From contig NC_035443.2 in the NCBI RefSeq assembly GCF_002127325.2, forward strand, positions 28,859,838 through 28,923,837: a stretch of 64,000 nucleotides of DNA, given 5' to 3'. Positions 12,601 through 25,520 of the stretch are shown here, one piece after another (position 1 is the stretch's first letter; every line of letters begins with the position of its first letter). Made by a program: the position numbers and the translations under genes. Origin of the DNA: Helianthus annuus. Taxonomy: Eukaryota; Streptophyta; Magnoliopsida; Asterales; Asteraceae. The notes under the pieces were generated by a model, which was not told where the DNA came from, did not search any database, and saw only the letters and a program-made list of their open reading frames with translations.

Positions 12601-13153
12601 ACAAGTTGGGGATAACTCCTTTGTGGGTTCTATAAGTGGTGAGTCAGTTAATCATGTCCGGCTTACAAACCGGCCCCACATGTATGACAAGCATGTAAAA
12701 CTGTATACAAGATTTTAATAAGATTGTCCCAAGTTATGAAAGATTTGTGCCTTGTGCATCTAAACCAATTTTCTTAAATGTTTTCAAAACGAGTCAGTTA
12801 AATTGTATTTACCAGTGTATACTGACGTATTTTCCTAAAGATTGATTTGACAGGTACTTATCGAAATAGGCTGGAGCTATAGGGTATTGTAGATGATCTT
12901 GCAAATCCCGTAGATACTCTGAGTCTGTAGTTTTTGTTTCTTTGTACTTTATGATCCGCCTGTGGATCTTATTACATTCCGGTCTGTATTTTCTTGTATT
13001 CGAACATCGACAGACAATATGGTTTGTAATAGTTTATTTACCCAGCCTTCCGTTGTGCTATATTATTGTGTGTGTTGACAATGATGATATCAACTACGTC
13101 ACGATACTCCCCGCCGGGCCCACCGGTAATACGTGGAATATTGGGGTGTGACA
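9651..13153 (+). repeat. Element B 5' LTR (3,503 bp)
   Basis: TGTAACACCACG..TTGGGGTGTGACA, followed 3 bp later by the PBS. The U3 carries a cluster of TTACGGTCCGTAA-type palindromes (10211-10362). The remainder is AT-rich with no coding capacity; the 69-codon ORF at 12942 lies wholly within the LTR. Confidence 0.93.
10535..10542 (+). promoter_or_regulatory. Element B TATA box (5' LTR)
   Basis: TATAAATA in AGTATAAATAGG, about 170 bp after the palindrome cluster. The 3' LTR counterpart is at 20861-20868. Confidence 0.6.
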
Positions 13154-13156
13154 GGT

Positions 13157-13169
13157 TGGTATCAGAGCC
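13157..13169 (+). other. Element B primer-binding site (tRNA-iMet)
   Basis: TGGTATCAGAGCC, complementary to the initiator Met tRNA 3' end, just after the 5' LTR. Confidence 0.88.
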
Positions 13170-13342
13170 AACATTGAGCGAATTAAACACTAACCTTTTG
13201 TGTTTAATCTCAATGACACAATAAGCACATTCCTTAGACTCTTGAGTCTAGGCAAATGACCTAGGATGCATCTTTATCTTTCCTTTGTTATTTTTATATT
13301 TTGTTTTATTTTGTTTTCTTGTTCAACAGGAAGTTAACCATC

Positions 13343-14553
13343 ATGCCTCCAAGACTAAGAGGGCGTGGCAAGGGACCCATGCGTGGAGGACCATCAACTG
13401 CTGGGCCATCGCACAGACGCACTCCATCGGCGTCTTTTTCCACCTCCGACTCCCGTGATATGTGGGGTCAACCTTTCGAGCCAGCAAGACACTCAGTCTC
13501 GCTTAGCTCTTCGCCATCTTTTCATCCGTCTTTCGGACCATTTGCTCCAAATGAGCCCGAACACTCTCACCATTCGGACCAATCTCACCATTCGCATGAA
13601 TCATACCCACCGCATAACTCTTTGCAATCTCATTCATTTCATCATTCCGAATCCCCCTACTCTCCAAGACAATTCAACCCAGCTGACTACGTTAACGACT
13701 TTCTCGGCTACAACCCGTTGGGACCTGAGGACCATTTCTCTCAGGAAATGGAGATGGATGACGACCCCGACCCGGAGATGCAAACAGGAACCCCGGGCCA
13801 CCCTACCAGCATATCTAGTGGGTCTCCGTTCCAGGGATCTCCTTATCGTGGACCCGACTCCTTCCAAGAGAGGATGGCTACCTATGACTGGTTCTTTACC
13901 CCATCTTATCATAGCTCTCCGGCTCAACCACCTTTAGATGATCCTCAACTTCAAGCTGTCTCACCACCACCACTCCCGGTAGAGGAGCCACCGCAGCAGC
14001 CACCGCAACCACCTCCTGAGCCTCCGAGGCGAAGGAGGAACGCTCGCATGTCCGTTAGAGGAGGACCCCGTTTTAGTTCTCCTCGCGGGTCGAGTTCCTA
14101 TCCCCCTATTCAGAGGACCCTCAAATGGGTGGGCCCTCAAATGCGGCACCGGAGGCTGATCCTCCGCAAGCTTCTTATGCACCACCTATGCCGCCTGTGG
14201 GATTTGATAACCCAATTCCAACATACCCAGGTTCTTCTGGGTACAATCCTTATGGAGACCCGTCGGGATATCCTTTGGGCTATGGAACTCATGACCCATA
14301 TATTACGGCTGCGCAGTATCATCACCTTTACCCTTCTTCTTACCCCCCTATGGCTCCAACTGACTACCCTATTCAGGGTTATCAGTATCCTCCGTACCAG
14401 CCACCTCCTTCCCAGCAACTACAGCAGCAGCAACAAAATCAGGAAATCTTGGAGAGGTTGGACAAGGTTGAGTAGAAGACCAAGAAGAACAAGGAGAGGC
14501 ATATTAGCTTCATGAAGGGCCTTGCCAACCTTATCAAGGGGAAGAAGAAATAG
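13343..14553 (+). pseudogene. Element B pre-gag accessory ORF: His/Ser/Pro-rich protein, broken
   Basis: The start ATG at 13343 gives MPPRLRGRGKGPMRGG (a basic Arg/Gly N-terminus). His/Ser-rich repeats follow (SHHSDQSHHSHESYPPH), then an acidic patch (EMEMDDDPDPEMQ), a proline run (PPQQPPQPPPEPPRRRR), a second RGG patch (MSVRGGPRF), Tyr/Pro-rich repeats (GYQYPPYQPP) and a Gln run. The frame shifts by one base near 14111, and a TAG at 14473-14475 interrupts the end; the frame then closes with a basic tail (MKGLANLIKGKKK) at 14551-14553. The ORF is separate from gag and in the same orientation. It has no known domain. RGG and proline-rich composition would fit RNA binding, but that is inference. 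Similar frames in Asteraceae elements are recalled, not searched. Confidence 0.7.
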
Positions 14554-15444
14554 AGGGTTGTTTTTGTTTCTTGTTTATTGTAATAATATCCCTGCGTGGA
14601 CATTTGTTTGAATTCTGTATCAAGTCCCTGCGTGGACTTATTTTCATTCCGTATACCCCTGCGCGGGTAGTTTGTCTTTCTTAAGTCCCGTTTAGGGCGA
14701 TTGTAGTCGTTTTCTTCGTAATGAAGTTTTAACTTTGGTTTTAATTGTGTATTTTATTACATCATATTATTCCTTTCAATTTATAATTGATCTGCCAAAG
14801 AAACTCTTAGAGGTATAACCTAGCCAGAGTATTAATTGGCTATGATGGTACAACCTTTTTAAGATAGCAAATCTCAGTTAACATCTGAAAATATGTTAAC
14901 ATTCCTAGCTGTGCGGTGCGAGAAACCACACAAGCTTCCAAAAGGTACTTGGACCCTTCCAAGTCATATAAAGCCAAAATAATCAATATGAATAATCCTG
15001 GCTAGAAAATATCAGTGTGATGAATACACCAAGAGATCCATTTGAGATGCATGCTTTAAGCAAAGGTGTAAAATGACAATGAAAGTACGATTCATAAACT
15101 TCTTGTCAAAAAAGGCGATGAACTCGGTTCAGACCTTAAAAGATCACTGATTTTTGAGATCATTAATTAGAATCTCAACTCGTTCTTGTGACAAGCTTTT
15201 AAGCCATTTTAATGTCCTTTGAAACGAGTTTAGCGATAAATAAAATGCCTTCTAAGACATTGACAGTTGTGAAATTTCTATCTTTTCCCTGTCTAGTAAA
15301 ATGTAGAAACGCATTATGTAAACACTTAGTTATGTTTTGAAAGGGTCTAAATGGTTTAATAATACCATGACCAATGAATCATCAATGTGATGAACTTATA
15401 TGTAATTTAAATTACTATTATTGTCTATATTATAGCATTCAGAA
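14554..15444 (+). other. Element B spacer between accessory ORF and gag
   Basis: About 890 bp without a coding frame. It includes imperfect CCCTGCGTGGAC-type repeats at 14590-14690. No promoter or splice signal stands out. Confidence 0.5.
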
Positions 15445-18400
15445 ATGGCTGGCTCCGACGAAGTAAACAGTCATCCAGCACCGGGCAATACCAGAATTAA
15501 TATTACCGGTGTAGAATTACAAGCTATGATCACCGCTGCAGTCTCTCAAGCGGTTGATGCTAAGTTTAAGGAGCCGAGTAACGTCCGGTCACAAACTCAC
15601 TCTAAAGCTCATTCTAAATCTCACACTCATAAGAAGAGTGAGTCAGTGCATTCGTCCAACCAGGGTAGTATACCCAAAAGACAGATAGATCTTGAGCCGA
15701 CCCCTAGGTACACCAAGGGTTGTACCTACAAATATTTTGTTTCCTGTAAACCGAGGGATTTTACGGGAGAAAAAGGGGCGATAGATTGTATGAAGTGGAT
15801 TGATGAGATGGAGACGGTGATAGACATTAGCGGCTGCGCTAAGGAAGATGTAGTTATGTTCGCCTCCCAATCTTTTAAGGGCGATGCCCTTACGTGGTGG
15901 AAAGCACTCGTGCAGTCCACCGGGAAAGTCCATTTGTATAACCTTTCTTGGGAGAAGTTTGTCGATTTGGTTAAGGACACCTATTGTCCTCAACACGAAG
16001 TAGAGCGTGTGGAGACTGATTTTTTTCTCACCCTCGTGATGAAGGATCTAGATTGTAGATCCTATGTGACTAGTTTCAACTCCATGTCTAGACTGGTACC
16101 GTATTTAGTCACACCTGAGCCCAAGCGCATTGCGCGTTTTATTGGTGGTTTGGCTCCTGAAATTAAAGGAAATGTGAAGGCTTCTAAGCCAACCACCTAT
16201 AGATCTGTTGTGGATCTGTCATTATCCCTCACATTGGATGTTGTGAGGAGCAGGGCGAAGAAAAATTCTGAAGAAGGAAAGAGGAAGAGAGAGGATGATC
16301 AGTCCTCTCACTCGAATAAGAAAGGAAAAGGGAACTCTGGTTCCAAGAAGGGGCAGACTGATGACAAACCCAGATGCAAGACTTGCCATAAGAGACACTT
16401 CGGCAAGTGCAATAGGGACCCACAGGCCAAACCGTGTGAGATTTGCAAGAAGAAAGGGCACAAGTCTGTTGAGTGCCGAAACATCAAGGATGCAACCTGT
16501 TATGGTTGCAATGAAAAGGGGCATATTAAGACCAATTGCCCCAAGAATACGAAGAAGCCTGAAGAGGCTAAGAAAAACAATGCCTGAGTGTTCCAAATGC
16601 AGGCAAGGGAAGCGGTGACTGATGATAACGTCATAACAGGTACCTTCCTCATCAATAATATTTATGCTAGAGTCTTATTTGATTCCGGTGCTGATAAGTC
16701 CTTTGTAGATCATAAGTTCTGTAAGTTATTGAATTTGCCTATTAAGACTCTAGACATAAAATATGAGGTAGAACTTGCTGATGGTACCTTAGAATCTGCT
16801 TCAACTCTTCTTGATGGATGTTCAATATCCATTAAGAACCATTCTATTCCGTTGTCCCTTCTGCCAATGAAATTGGCTGGTTTTGATATAGTTTTAGGCA
16901 TGGATTGGTTGTCGCATAACCAAGCCCAAATTGCCTGTGATAAAAAGCTTATCATTATCAAAACCCCGTCCGGTGAATCAGTCACTATCCAAGGAGACAC
17001 ACAGTACGGATTGCCCAGCAATGTGTCTATTCTTAAAGTATCCCAGTGCTTGAAGGGTGGATGTGTCATTTACATGGCACAAGTGACTGTTAATGAACCA
17101 AAGCCGAAGATCGAAGATATTCCAATCATTTCAGAATATCCAGATGTCTTTCCTGACGAGTTACCTGGATTACCTCCTGAGAGGCAAGTAGAATTCAGGA
17201 TCGACATTCTCCCCGGATCTGCGCCTATTGCACGAGCTCCATATCGTTTAGCACCTACCGAGATGAAAGAGCTCAGAACTCAATTGGATGAGTTATTGGA
17301 AAAAGGTTTCATTCAACCCAGCTCTTCACCTTGGGGAGCTCCAATATTATTTGTGTAAAAGAAGGACGGATCAATGCGTTTATGCATTGATTACCGTGAA
17401 CTGAATAAAGTAACGATCAAGAATCGTTATCCTTTACCCAGGATCGATGACTTGTTCGACCAACTCCAAGGAGCGAGTTACTTCTCAAAGATAGATTTGA
17501 GATCTGGGTATCATCAACTTAAGGTTCGAACCGAAGATGTTCTGAAGACAACATTCAGAACGAGGTATGGACACTTCGAGTTCCTAGTGATGCCTTTTGG
17601 GCTCAATAATGCACCTGCAGCATTCATGGATCTCATGAATAGAGTCTGCAAACCATACTTATATAAGTTTGTCATTGTCTTTATCGACGACATACTTATA
17701 TACTCTCGTAGCCATGCGGAGCATGAGAAACACCTTCGGTGTATTTTAGGACTACTTCGACAGGAGAAGTTGTATGCCAAATTCTCTAAGTGTGAATTTT
17801 GGCTTCGCAAGGTCCAGTTTCTCGGACATGTGGTCAGTGAACACGGTATTCAAGTAGATCCTGCCAAAGTAGAGGCTTTAATGAAATGGGCAGCACCTAA
17901 GACACCTATAGAAATTCGCTGCTTTCTGGGTTTAGCAGGATATTTTAGGAGATTCATTGAGAACTTTTCAAGAATAGTTGCACCACTGACTTCCTTGACC
18001 CGTAAGAATGTGAAATTTATCTGGGGTCCCAAGCAGCAGGAATCCTTCGAGACCTTAAAGCAAAGATTGAGCAACGCTCTGGTTTTGTCACTACCGGAAG
18101 GAATTGAAGACTTTGTTGTTTACTGCGATGCTTCACACACCGGCATGGGGTGTGTACTTATGCAACGGGGCAATGTGATTGCCTATTCGTCGCGACAGCT
18201 AAAGGTGCATGAAAAGAACTACACCACTCATGATTTGGAATTGGGTGCTGTAGTATTCGCACTAAAGCTGTGGAGACATTACTTGTATGGAACAAAATGT
18301 GTAATCTACTCGGACCACAAAAGTCTCCAACATCTGTTTAATCAAAAAGAACTCAATATGAGACAACGTCGTTGGATGGAAACGTTAAATGATTATGATT

Positions 18401-19941
18401 GCGAGATTCGCTACCATCCCGGTAAGGCGAATGTGGTCGCAGTTGCTTTAAGCCGGAAGGAAAGAGTTAAGCCAATTAGGATCAATGCAAAGAGCATTGA
18501 ATTGAAGAATAATTTGAATGAAAGCCTGTTAGCTGCACAAAAAGATGCCATGTTGGAAGATAATCTTTTAAATGAAAAGTTAGGTGTAACTGCTGAACAG
18601 TTGACACCTGGAAAAGATGGAATTCTTAGGATGAATGGCAGAATTTGGGTTCCTATTCAAGGAGGACTACGGGATGTAATCCTTCAGGAAGCCCACAATT
18701 CTAAGTATTCGGTTCACCCAGGAGGTGTCAAGATGTATCAAGATTTAAGGGCCAATTATTGGTGGATAGGTTTAAAGAAATCCATTGCCACCCATGTAGC
18801 TAAGTGCCTGACATGTGCTCAGATTAAAGCCGAACATCAGAAGCCATCAGGACTTCTACAACAGCCGGAACTTCCCACTTGGAAATGGGAAATGGTAACC
18901 ATGGACTTTATAACCAAGTTACCCAAAACAAAGCACGGAAATGACACTATATGGGTTATTGTTGATAGACTGACAAAGTCAGCTCATTTCCTGCCCATTA
19001 AAGAGACTCATAGCTCCGATAAGTTAGCCCAGTTGTATGTCGATAAAATTGTAGCTCTTCGTGGAGTACCGGTGGCAATTATCTCTGATAGAGATACTAG
19101 ATACACCTCTCACTTTTGGAGAACTTTTCAACAATCATTGGGCTCACGTCTGAATTTTAGCACTGCTTACCATCCTCAGACCGATGGTCAAAGTGAGCGT
19201 ACTATTCAGACCTTAGAAGACATGCTTCGTGCATGTGTTATGGATTTGGGTGGTAGTTGGGACGACCACCTGCCTTTGATTGAGTTCTCTTATAACAATA
19301 GTTATCATACTAGCATTCAGGCTGCGCCTTTTGAGGCATTGTATGGTAGAAGATGCAGAACACCTGTCTGTTGGGCCGAAGTAGGAGAAGCTCAGATATC
19401 AGGACCTGATATAGTCCTTGAGACAACGGAAAAGATTATTCAAATTCGAGATCGCCTAAAAGCTGCCAGGGATAGGCAGAAAAGCTATGCTAATTTGAGG
19501 CGAAAGCCTCTAAAGTTTGAAGTAGGCGATAAAGTGTTATTAAAAGTATCACCCTGGAAAGGTGTGATGCGTTTTGGTAAAAAGGGGAAGCTGAGCCCCA
19601 GATATATCGGACCATTCGAGATCCTCGAATGTGTTGGCAGTGTAGCATATAGGCTAAGACTGCCAGAGGAGCTGAGTGGAATTCATGATGTATTCCACGT
19701 TTGTAATCTCAAGAAATGTTTAGCCGACGAGTCTTTAGCAATGTCTCATAAAGACGTACAAGTTGATAAAATCTTGAGATTCATGGAGAAGCCGATAGCA
19801 ATTGAGGATCGGCAAGTCAAGACGCTCCGAAGGAAGTATGTACCTATAGTAAAGGTTAAATGGGACGCTCGTAGAGGTCCCGAATATACATGGGAAGTGG
19901 AATCCACTATGAAACAGAAATACCCTCACTTATTCCAGTAA
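15445..19941 (+). pseudogene. Element B gag-pol polyprotein (two nonsense codons)
   Basis: One continuous frame of 1,499 codons. Gag starts MAGSDEVNSHPAPG and carries a retrotransposon gag domain (TYKYFVSCKPRDF, DALTWWKA), followed by CCHC zinc knuckles CEICKKKGHKSVEC and CYGCNEKGHIKTNC. Protease: [29 protein letters not shown] and FIDDILIYS. RNase [11 protein letters not shown] and [10 protein letters not shown]. Integrase: HHCC zinc finger, [15 protein letters not shown] and GQSERTIQ (DDE). The C-terminal chromodomain is [18 protein letters not shown]. Damage: TGA at 16585-16587 between gag and protease (context suggests CGA to TGA), TAA at 17356-17358 just before the RT (an AAA codon in relatives), and VAVALSR in place of the usual VADALSR, which removes a conserved RNase H aspartate. 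There is no frameshift. Confidence 0.93.
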
Positions 19942-19960
19942 ATCTCGGGGTCGAGATTTC

Positions 19961-19977
19961 TTTTAAGGGGGTGAGGA
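19961..19977 (+). other. Element B polypurine tract
   Basis: TTTTAAGGGGGTGAGGA directly before the 3' LTR TGTAACACC. The stop codon is 20 bp upstream, and a TCTCGGGGTCGAGA inverted repeat lies between. Confidence 0.8.
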
Positions 19978-22900
19978 TGTAACACCACGTAAAAACGTGT
20001 CCAGTTATATAAAGATACGTATCCCGAACTTTAAACAAGTATATTCTCATGAAGGACTTAAAAGGTCAACATGCCAAACTTGAGCCTCTGATTGACACTT
20101 TGTGGAAGATTTGTCTTTAATTGAAAGGTTAATTGAATACGAGAAGCCATTTCGTGTGTACATATGAAAAATGAGGCTATGGGAATTAAACGTGTCAACA
20201 TGTTAAGCTTACCTCTGAACGACCTTTTTGAATAAATTCCCGAAAGCTTTATAAAATTATATTAACACGTTGATAAATGGCTATTATGGAGATTAAACCT
20301 CGGCTGCAAATAATAGTTTATAAACTCAATTCAAGAAATTGAAATTCATGCAAAGAGCCGACAAAACTTCATGTTTGGACAATTTTCTTAAAGCAAGGGA
20401 ACACAAGTGCATGGCATTATTATTGGGCATTCAGAACTGGTCATTTGGACTAATGTACTGAATTAAGGGTCAAGATTCGGACATTGAAATGCATGATGAA
20501 GTGTATGAAAGTTGTAAAATTTTTGTCCTCTGGTCATCGGTTACGGACCGTATAGCCCCAGGCTTACGGTCCGCAAGGACGTATCTGGGCGATGCGAACC
20601 AGGTTCGGTTACGAACCGTAAGCGTTTAGACATACGGTCCATAAGCAATGGTTACGGACCGCAAGAGGATTCCTTTACGGTCCGTAAGAGCGTCGCTGGG
20701 CAGAAATTTTGGACAGGTGTGAGTTAAGCTGTTAACCGACTTAAACATGTAAAATTCAATACTATGGATGATTGAACGGTAAAAATAAACCACTAGGACA
20801 CCTGGGGTGATCCTAGGCCTTCCATAACAGCTGGGAATGATCCAAGAATTCATGAAATAGTATAAATAGGTCTTGAAGTTGAGTTTCAAAAACTCACATT
20901 TTGCAACAATCAAAATAACTGATCTCTGGAGCTCACAAGGACTTGGAGAAGACTATCAAGTGTAGAAAAGATAGCTTGGACCTGTAGTAAGCTTCTAATT
21001 ACTCCTTTAAGTTGTTTAATTAGTTTAATTACTTAAAAGTCATACTTAGTTCCTAATTAGTTTGACTTTCGTTTTGTTTACATGTGGCTTAACCACTCAT
21101 CAAATTGAAAGTGGTTATGAAACCACATTAGTATAGGTGATTAACCCCTGAAAGGGTGTTTCCTAGTTATCTCGTTTGACTGGTTAATTGTCGGGTCAAA
21201 GTAGTTTGACAAAAAGTCAAACTGGACAGAATTGACTAAATTGATTAAAATTAATAAACCAGAGGTTCTAAATTATAATATAACATTCTAATGACTTGGT
21301 AATGACTATATAAACATGTTTTATCAGTCCCAATCCGACAATTAATCATCTAAGGGCAGATTATAACTGAAAGTCGCAAAAGCTTGACTTTTGCTATGAC
21401 TTTCAGTTCTGACCCATTCAAGCTTATTTCTTCCATGTTTTAAGCTTCCATTAGGACCATAATACATTGTAGTATAACTCTCTAAAGTTATATTGCATGG
21501 TGCCTAATCGTTTGTAATTTATGCTCTTGATCGTAATTATGCTCATTAATGCCTAAAACGCCCTTTTTGCATAAAACCGAGATTTTTAGCAATGTGAACG
21601 AACTAAAACCTTTGCTACTGATATTTAGACATGTCCCGAAAATTTGACATCAGTTTGAGGTCTAGAATGGGAGTTATGCTCAATAGCGTAATTAAGGGAC
21701 TTCTTAGTAATTAGAAAGCGTAATTAGCATATGGCCCATCTAAACCCGATTTTTGTCACCAAACTTTTTACCTACTGATGTTAAATAATATTTTGGGATT
21801 TTTGAAGATTTTTATTTATTTTTAAGCTGAACTTAACATAGGATTATAGCCTAGTTTCGGTAATTACCGATTTTACCCTTTTCATACATAAAATGAGTTT
21901 TACGTAACTTTTTGAAGCCAAACTTTTTACTACTGATCATAAATAATAAATGTATTATTTTGAGCCTTATAAACTGACCAAAATATCAGATTTCCTATTT
22001 TTATAATATTAGCCCTTTAAATCGCATATTTAGCGTTTTTAGCGCCTAATTTGGGTCAAAACTATATTTATCATTTAAAACTCATAACCTACTGATGTTT
22101 TAAACTAAATTACATAAGATTACAGTAAGCTAATGTTTTAAACTCAGAAATCTATTTTTAACCTTTAAAAGCCTATGCAAAATTACCAAAATACCCTTAT
22201 GGGATCTATTTTGGTTTAAATTGTTTTTGGGCATAAATGTTGATATACTACTGATATATTAACACATTATGAGCATAATAATGATTAAGACCTATTTATA
22301 GTTTGTCCGGTTACCCGTTACGCGTTTACGCGTTCGGATCGGTTTACGTGACTAGTTTACGTAAAATAGCCGAAACGGGCTTAACCTAGTCATTAAAACC
22401 TCATTTTCCAGAATGTGTGTAGTTTACCCATATTATACAAGTATCTAAGCTTGTCGGGTCTAAATCACATTCTATCCCGGTTTCCATTTAATCTACCGGT
22501 TAGGTCTGTAAGGTTTCTTTCTAGCTAGTCGGTCTAAGTCCTTGACTTAAGTAAAGACCCATTAGCATCCTAATAGATAATTAAACCTTCTATACAGATT
22601 TATAGCTTCCAGTAAAAAGTATCTTTCAAGAACCTTAGGAATTTACTGCTACATCAGGTAAATACTTTTAACTTATTTTCCCTATACGGGCTTGGGATAC
22701 GGTATATTAATACCGCTTGGTCGGGTATGGGATTATTATGTCGGATTGTGATTTAATAAATCCGCATAACCCGTGTTAATCTGTATTGTTTGATAACATA
22801 AACATTTGGGGGTTAACGACCGTGTCCTGGATATCCTTGGCTCATTTAAGTTATTAATGGCCACGACCCATGCACGGGGTGCAGGCATGCACCCGACAGA

Positions 22901-23088
22901 TGCAAATGCTAAATATTAATTTACCCACAAGTTGGGGATAACTCCTTTGTGGGTTCTATAAGTGGTGAGTCAGTTAATCATGTCCGGCTTACAAACCGGC
23001 CCCACATGTATGACAAGCATGTAAAACTGTATACAAGATTTTAATAAGATTGTCCCAAGTTATGAAAGATTTGTGCCTTGTGCATCTA
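19978..23088 (+). repeat. Element B 3' LTR, first part
   Basis: Collinear with 9651-12762 of the 5' LTR, then broken at GCATCTA by element C. Confidence 0.94.
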
Positions 23089-23258
23089 TGTGACACTCTA
23101 GGTTTTCCGAACAACTACCTTGTAATTTCATTGTGCGTGTATATGTGTTATAAAATGAAAGTTGTGATTTCTTTTGTGCTATGTGCCGATAATGTGTTGT
23201 ATGTATGTATGATATAAATATATATTAGAGTAGAAGTGAGCCGAGACCACGAAGCCCA

Positions 23259-23357
23259 ACTCGAGACCACCCGGTCTCGAGTGAACAATGAACATTTGGG
23301 CCGGTTGGGCCATGCCACTCGGAACCAAAGGTGCCGGCCTTGAAACGGGTATAAAAA
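23259..23357 (+). promoter_or_regulatory. Element C promoter: CTCGAGACC palindrome plus TATA box
   Basis: ACTCGAGACC, ACCC loop, GGTCTCGAGT (23259-23282) forms perfect 10-bp inverted arms. TATAAAAA is at 23350-23357. In the 3' LTR one arm carries a G to A change, and the TATA is at 30775-30782. Confidence 0.6.
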
Positions 23358-23433
23358 CCCAAAACCCTCACCACACTCTCCTTTACACTCTCATTCATTT
23401 CACCCTCACAACTCTCACACTCTCTACCTCTCA

Positions 23434-23452
23434 CTAAAACCCTAAAACCCTA
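23434..23452 (+). promoter_or_regulatory. Telobox-like repeat in element C leader
   Basis: Two AAACCCTA units in tandem (CTAAAACCCTAAAACCC) in the CT-rich segment about 80 bp after the TATA box. Teloboxes are known in 5' regions of plant translation-related genes. A role here is inference. Confidence 0.35.
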
Positions 23453-23581
23453 GCAACCAAGCATCACCCTCTCCCCTCTCTCGGATCCAACCGAAACATC
23501 AAGGCTCTCGGATTTCTAGCTCGAGATCAACACTTGGAGCTTGGTTTATCAATTTCTTGTACTCCTACTTCTAACCGGTTA

Positions 23582-23582
<1 letters not shown>

Positions 23583-23620
<38 letters not shown>
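23583..23620. repeat. (TA)n microsatellite
   Basis: About 18 TA units here; the 3' LTR copy (from about 31008) has about 10. The two tracts were identical at insertion, so they have changed since. Confidence 0.9.
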
Positions 23621-23622
<2 letters not shown>

Positions 23623-24184
23623 AGTTGTTTTGCTTGATTGGTTAAATGATGAATGAAAGATGAACCTTTGTGCTTAGAATGTTTGATGATGAAAGTGATT
23701 GTTTGATAATATGTTACGGCTAGGAGTTGATGATAAGTGCTTACCATGTTCTTAGCTAGAAATGTTACTAATAATGATGATTCATGTGTTAAAAGTGTTA
23801 ATGAAAATGTGATATTGTATTTGAATGATGAATGTTGATGATGATGATTACCATCCGATTTATGATGTTAAAATAAGGCAATATTGGGTTTAATGATAGT
23901 GTCTCATGATTCTTGTTCATAAAATCTCATGATATAAGTTATAGATGTATTTTTGAATCTAGGAATGCATGAACCGATGTATATGAGTAATATGAACATA
24001 TGAAGAACAAGTTTGAAGGTGATATGAATATTCAAAATGCTTGTTTTGATCTGATTTTGTTATGATTTAGACAATAAAACATGTTTGTGATTTCTCATTG
24101 GATAGTACAAAATTTCATGAAATCAAAATGCTATTGGCTAGTACATAGGACAGGTTCTAGAAGGATTCAGGTGCACGTAACAGT

Positions 24185-24420
24185 GGTTGCGATTCGGAAA
24201 CCCTGGTTGCGACTCGAGACCAAAACGTGATTCGTCGAGATCTCCCGGTTGCGACTCGCAAGCAGCACATGATGAACCGAAACCGAGGTTGCGAGTCGGA
24301 ATCCCTTGGTTGCGACTCGAGACCAAAGCATGATGAACCGAAACCAGGGTTGCGAGTCGGAATCCCTTGGTTGCGACTCGAAACCGTGCATTCTCGAGTC
24401 GAAACCGCCCTTGTCTCGAC
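24185..24420 (+). repeat. GGTTGCGACTCGAGACC motif array (C 5' LTR)
   Basis: At least seven copies of GGTTGCGA(C/G)TCG, several continuing into GAGACC and separated by ATGATGAACCGAAACC-type spacers. The copy in the 3' LTR is at 31594-31830. Short ORFs called here in three frames are by-products of the repeat. Confidence 0.8.
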
Positions 24421-25507
24421 TGGGCTGCCTAAGTGTAATTGGGCCAAAAGCTTGTTGGACTATCTGTTGACTGGACTGCATGTGTATCTGTTACTGTTTG
24501 TGAAAATGTTAGAGCAGGCCCAATAACCCAACTGTTTGAATGTATGCATGCTAAGTGTGTCTATACGTGTTTGCTATACGTGATTACTTGTACCCCAACT
24601 TGACTTATATCTGGTAACCATGCTAGGACGTGGTGACCAACGTGATTGACCGGGTATTTAATCTACCGAGCAACCCAAGGTGAGTTCACAACCTAGAGCA
24701 TGCGTTCCCGGTGGTTTGGGAAACGGAACTACAAACAACACTATCCCCTATGAGGGATACAACTTACTTTTCTTCCCTTGTTATTGGGAACCTTTAGTTA
24801 ATTACTGTTTATACGGATTGCAACTAACGGCACTAAACGAAACTCTATCACTCAAGTCCCTACTACATAATACCGATTAGTCGCCGGGGCCAGGCGAACG
24901 GGTTATTAGTTGATAGCGCTATTTAGGTTTTACCAACCTCACACCGTGCCATGGTATGGGATCGGTCGTGAACTAATGTACTCAGGCATCCGTCAATGAT
25001 GATAGAACATTGACATCGGGGCATCCTGCGGAAACGCAAACGGTTACCTAGTGTTCGGTGTTGGAAAAACAGTTTAGTCGCTAACTTTTAGGGTAGCTCC
25101 CCATGGCATGTATAAACGAGTAAATTAACTGGTGAAACAAGTTTTTGGTAATTAAAACTGGACAACTAGTGAACTCACTCAGCATTATTGTTGACACCAT
25201 ACTGCATGCTTCGCAGGTAACCAGTGACTGAGGAGCTGCTGCTTGGGGATGTGTAGTGTTCGTCAAAACCCGTGTGTTGGGTTTTACTTATCTTGAACCA
25301 TGAACTATCTTTTAAAACTATTTGGTTTATGCTTCCGCTGTTTTGTTTAAACTTACTATCGAACTTAAACTACGATGTTGCTAACTACTTTAGATAGCAA
25401 TTACTTTACTATTAACCAATGCTTAGTATAATTGGTGGCTGGATCCTGGTCAGTCACGCCCTCAAGCGGATGTTTCTCCGCAGGTGGAAATTGGGGGTGT
25501 GACAGAT

Positions 25508-25520
25508 TGGTATCAGAGCC
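25508..25520 (+). other. Element C primer-binding site (tRNA-iMet)
   Basis: TGGTATCAGAGCC, 3 bp after the LTR. Confidence 0.9.

Larger units (their letters stand above)
23089..25504 (+). repeat. Element C 5' LTR (2,416 bp)
   Basis: TGTGACACTCTAGG..TTGGGGGTGTGACA. Contains a CTCGAGACC palindrome at 23259-23282, a TATA box, a CT-rich leader with telobox-like AAACCCTA words, a (TA)n tract at 23583-23620 and an array of GGTTGCGACTCG motifs at 24185-24420. Confidence 0.95.

Noticed and set aside
12942..13151. 69-codon ORF repeated at 33098-33307
   Set aside because: It is within the element B LTR end in both copies, so it is repeated non-coding LTR, not a gene family.
13365..13937. 190-codon ORF overlapping the B accessory frame
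   Set aside because: It is a +1-frame shadow of the His/Ser/Pro-rich ORF and lacks the ATG context and composition of the main frame.
23225..24526. Several 60-104 codon ORFs in the element C LTR (and copies at 30650-31935)
   Set aside because: They arise from the GGTTGCGACTCG repeat array or cross the TATA box and leader; both LTRs show the same frames.
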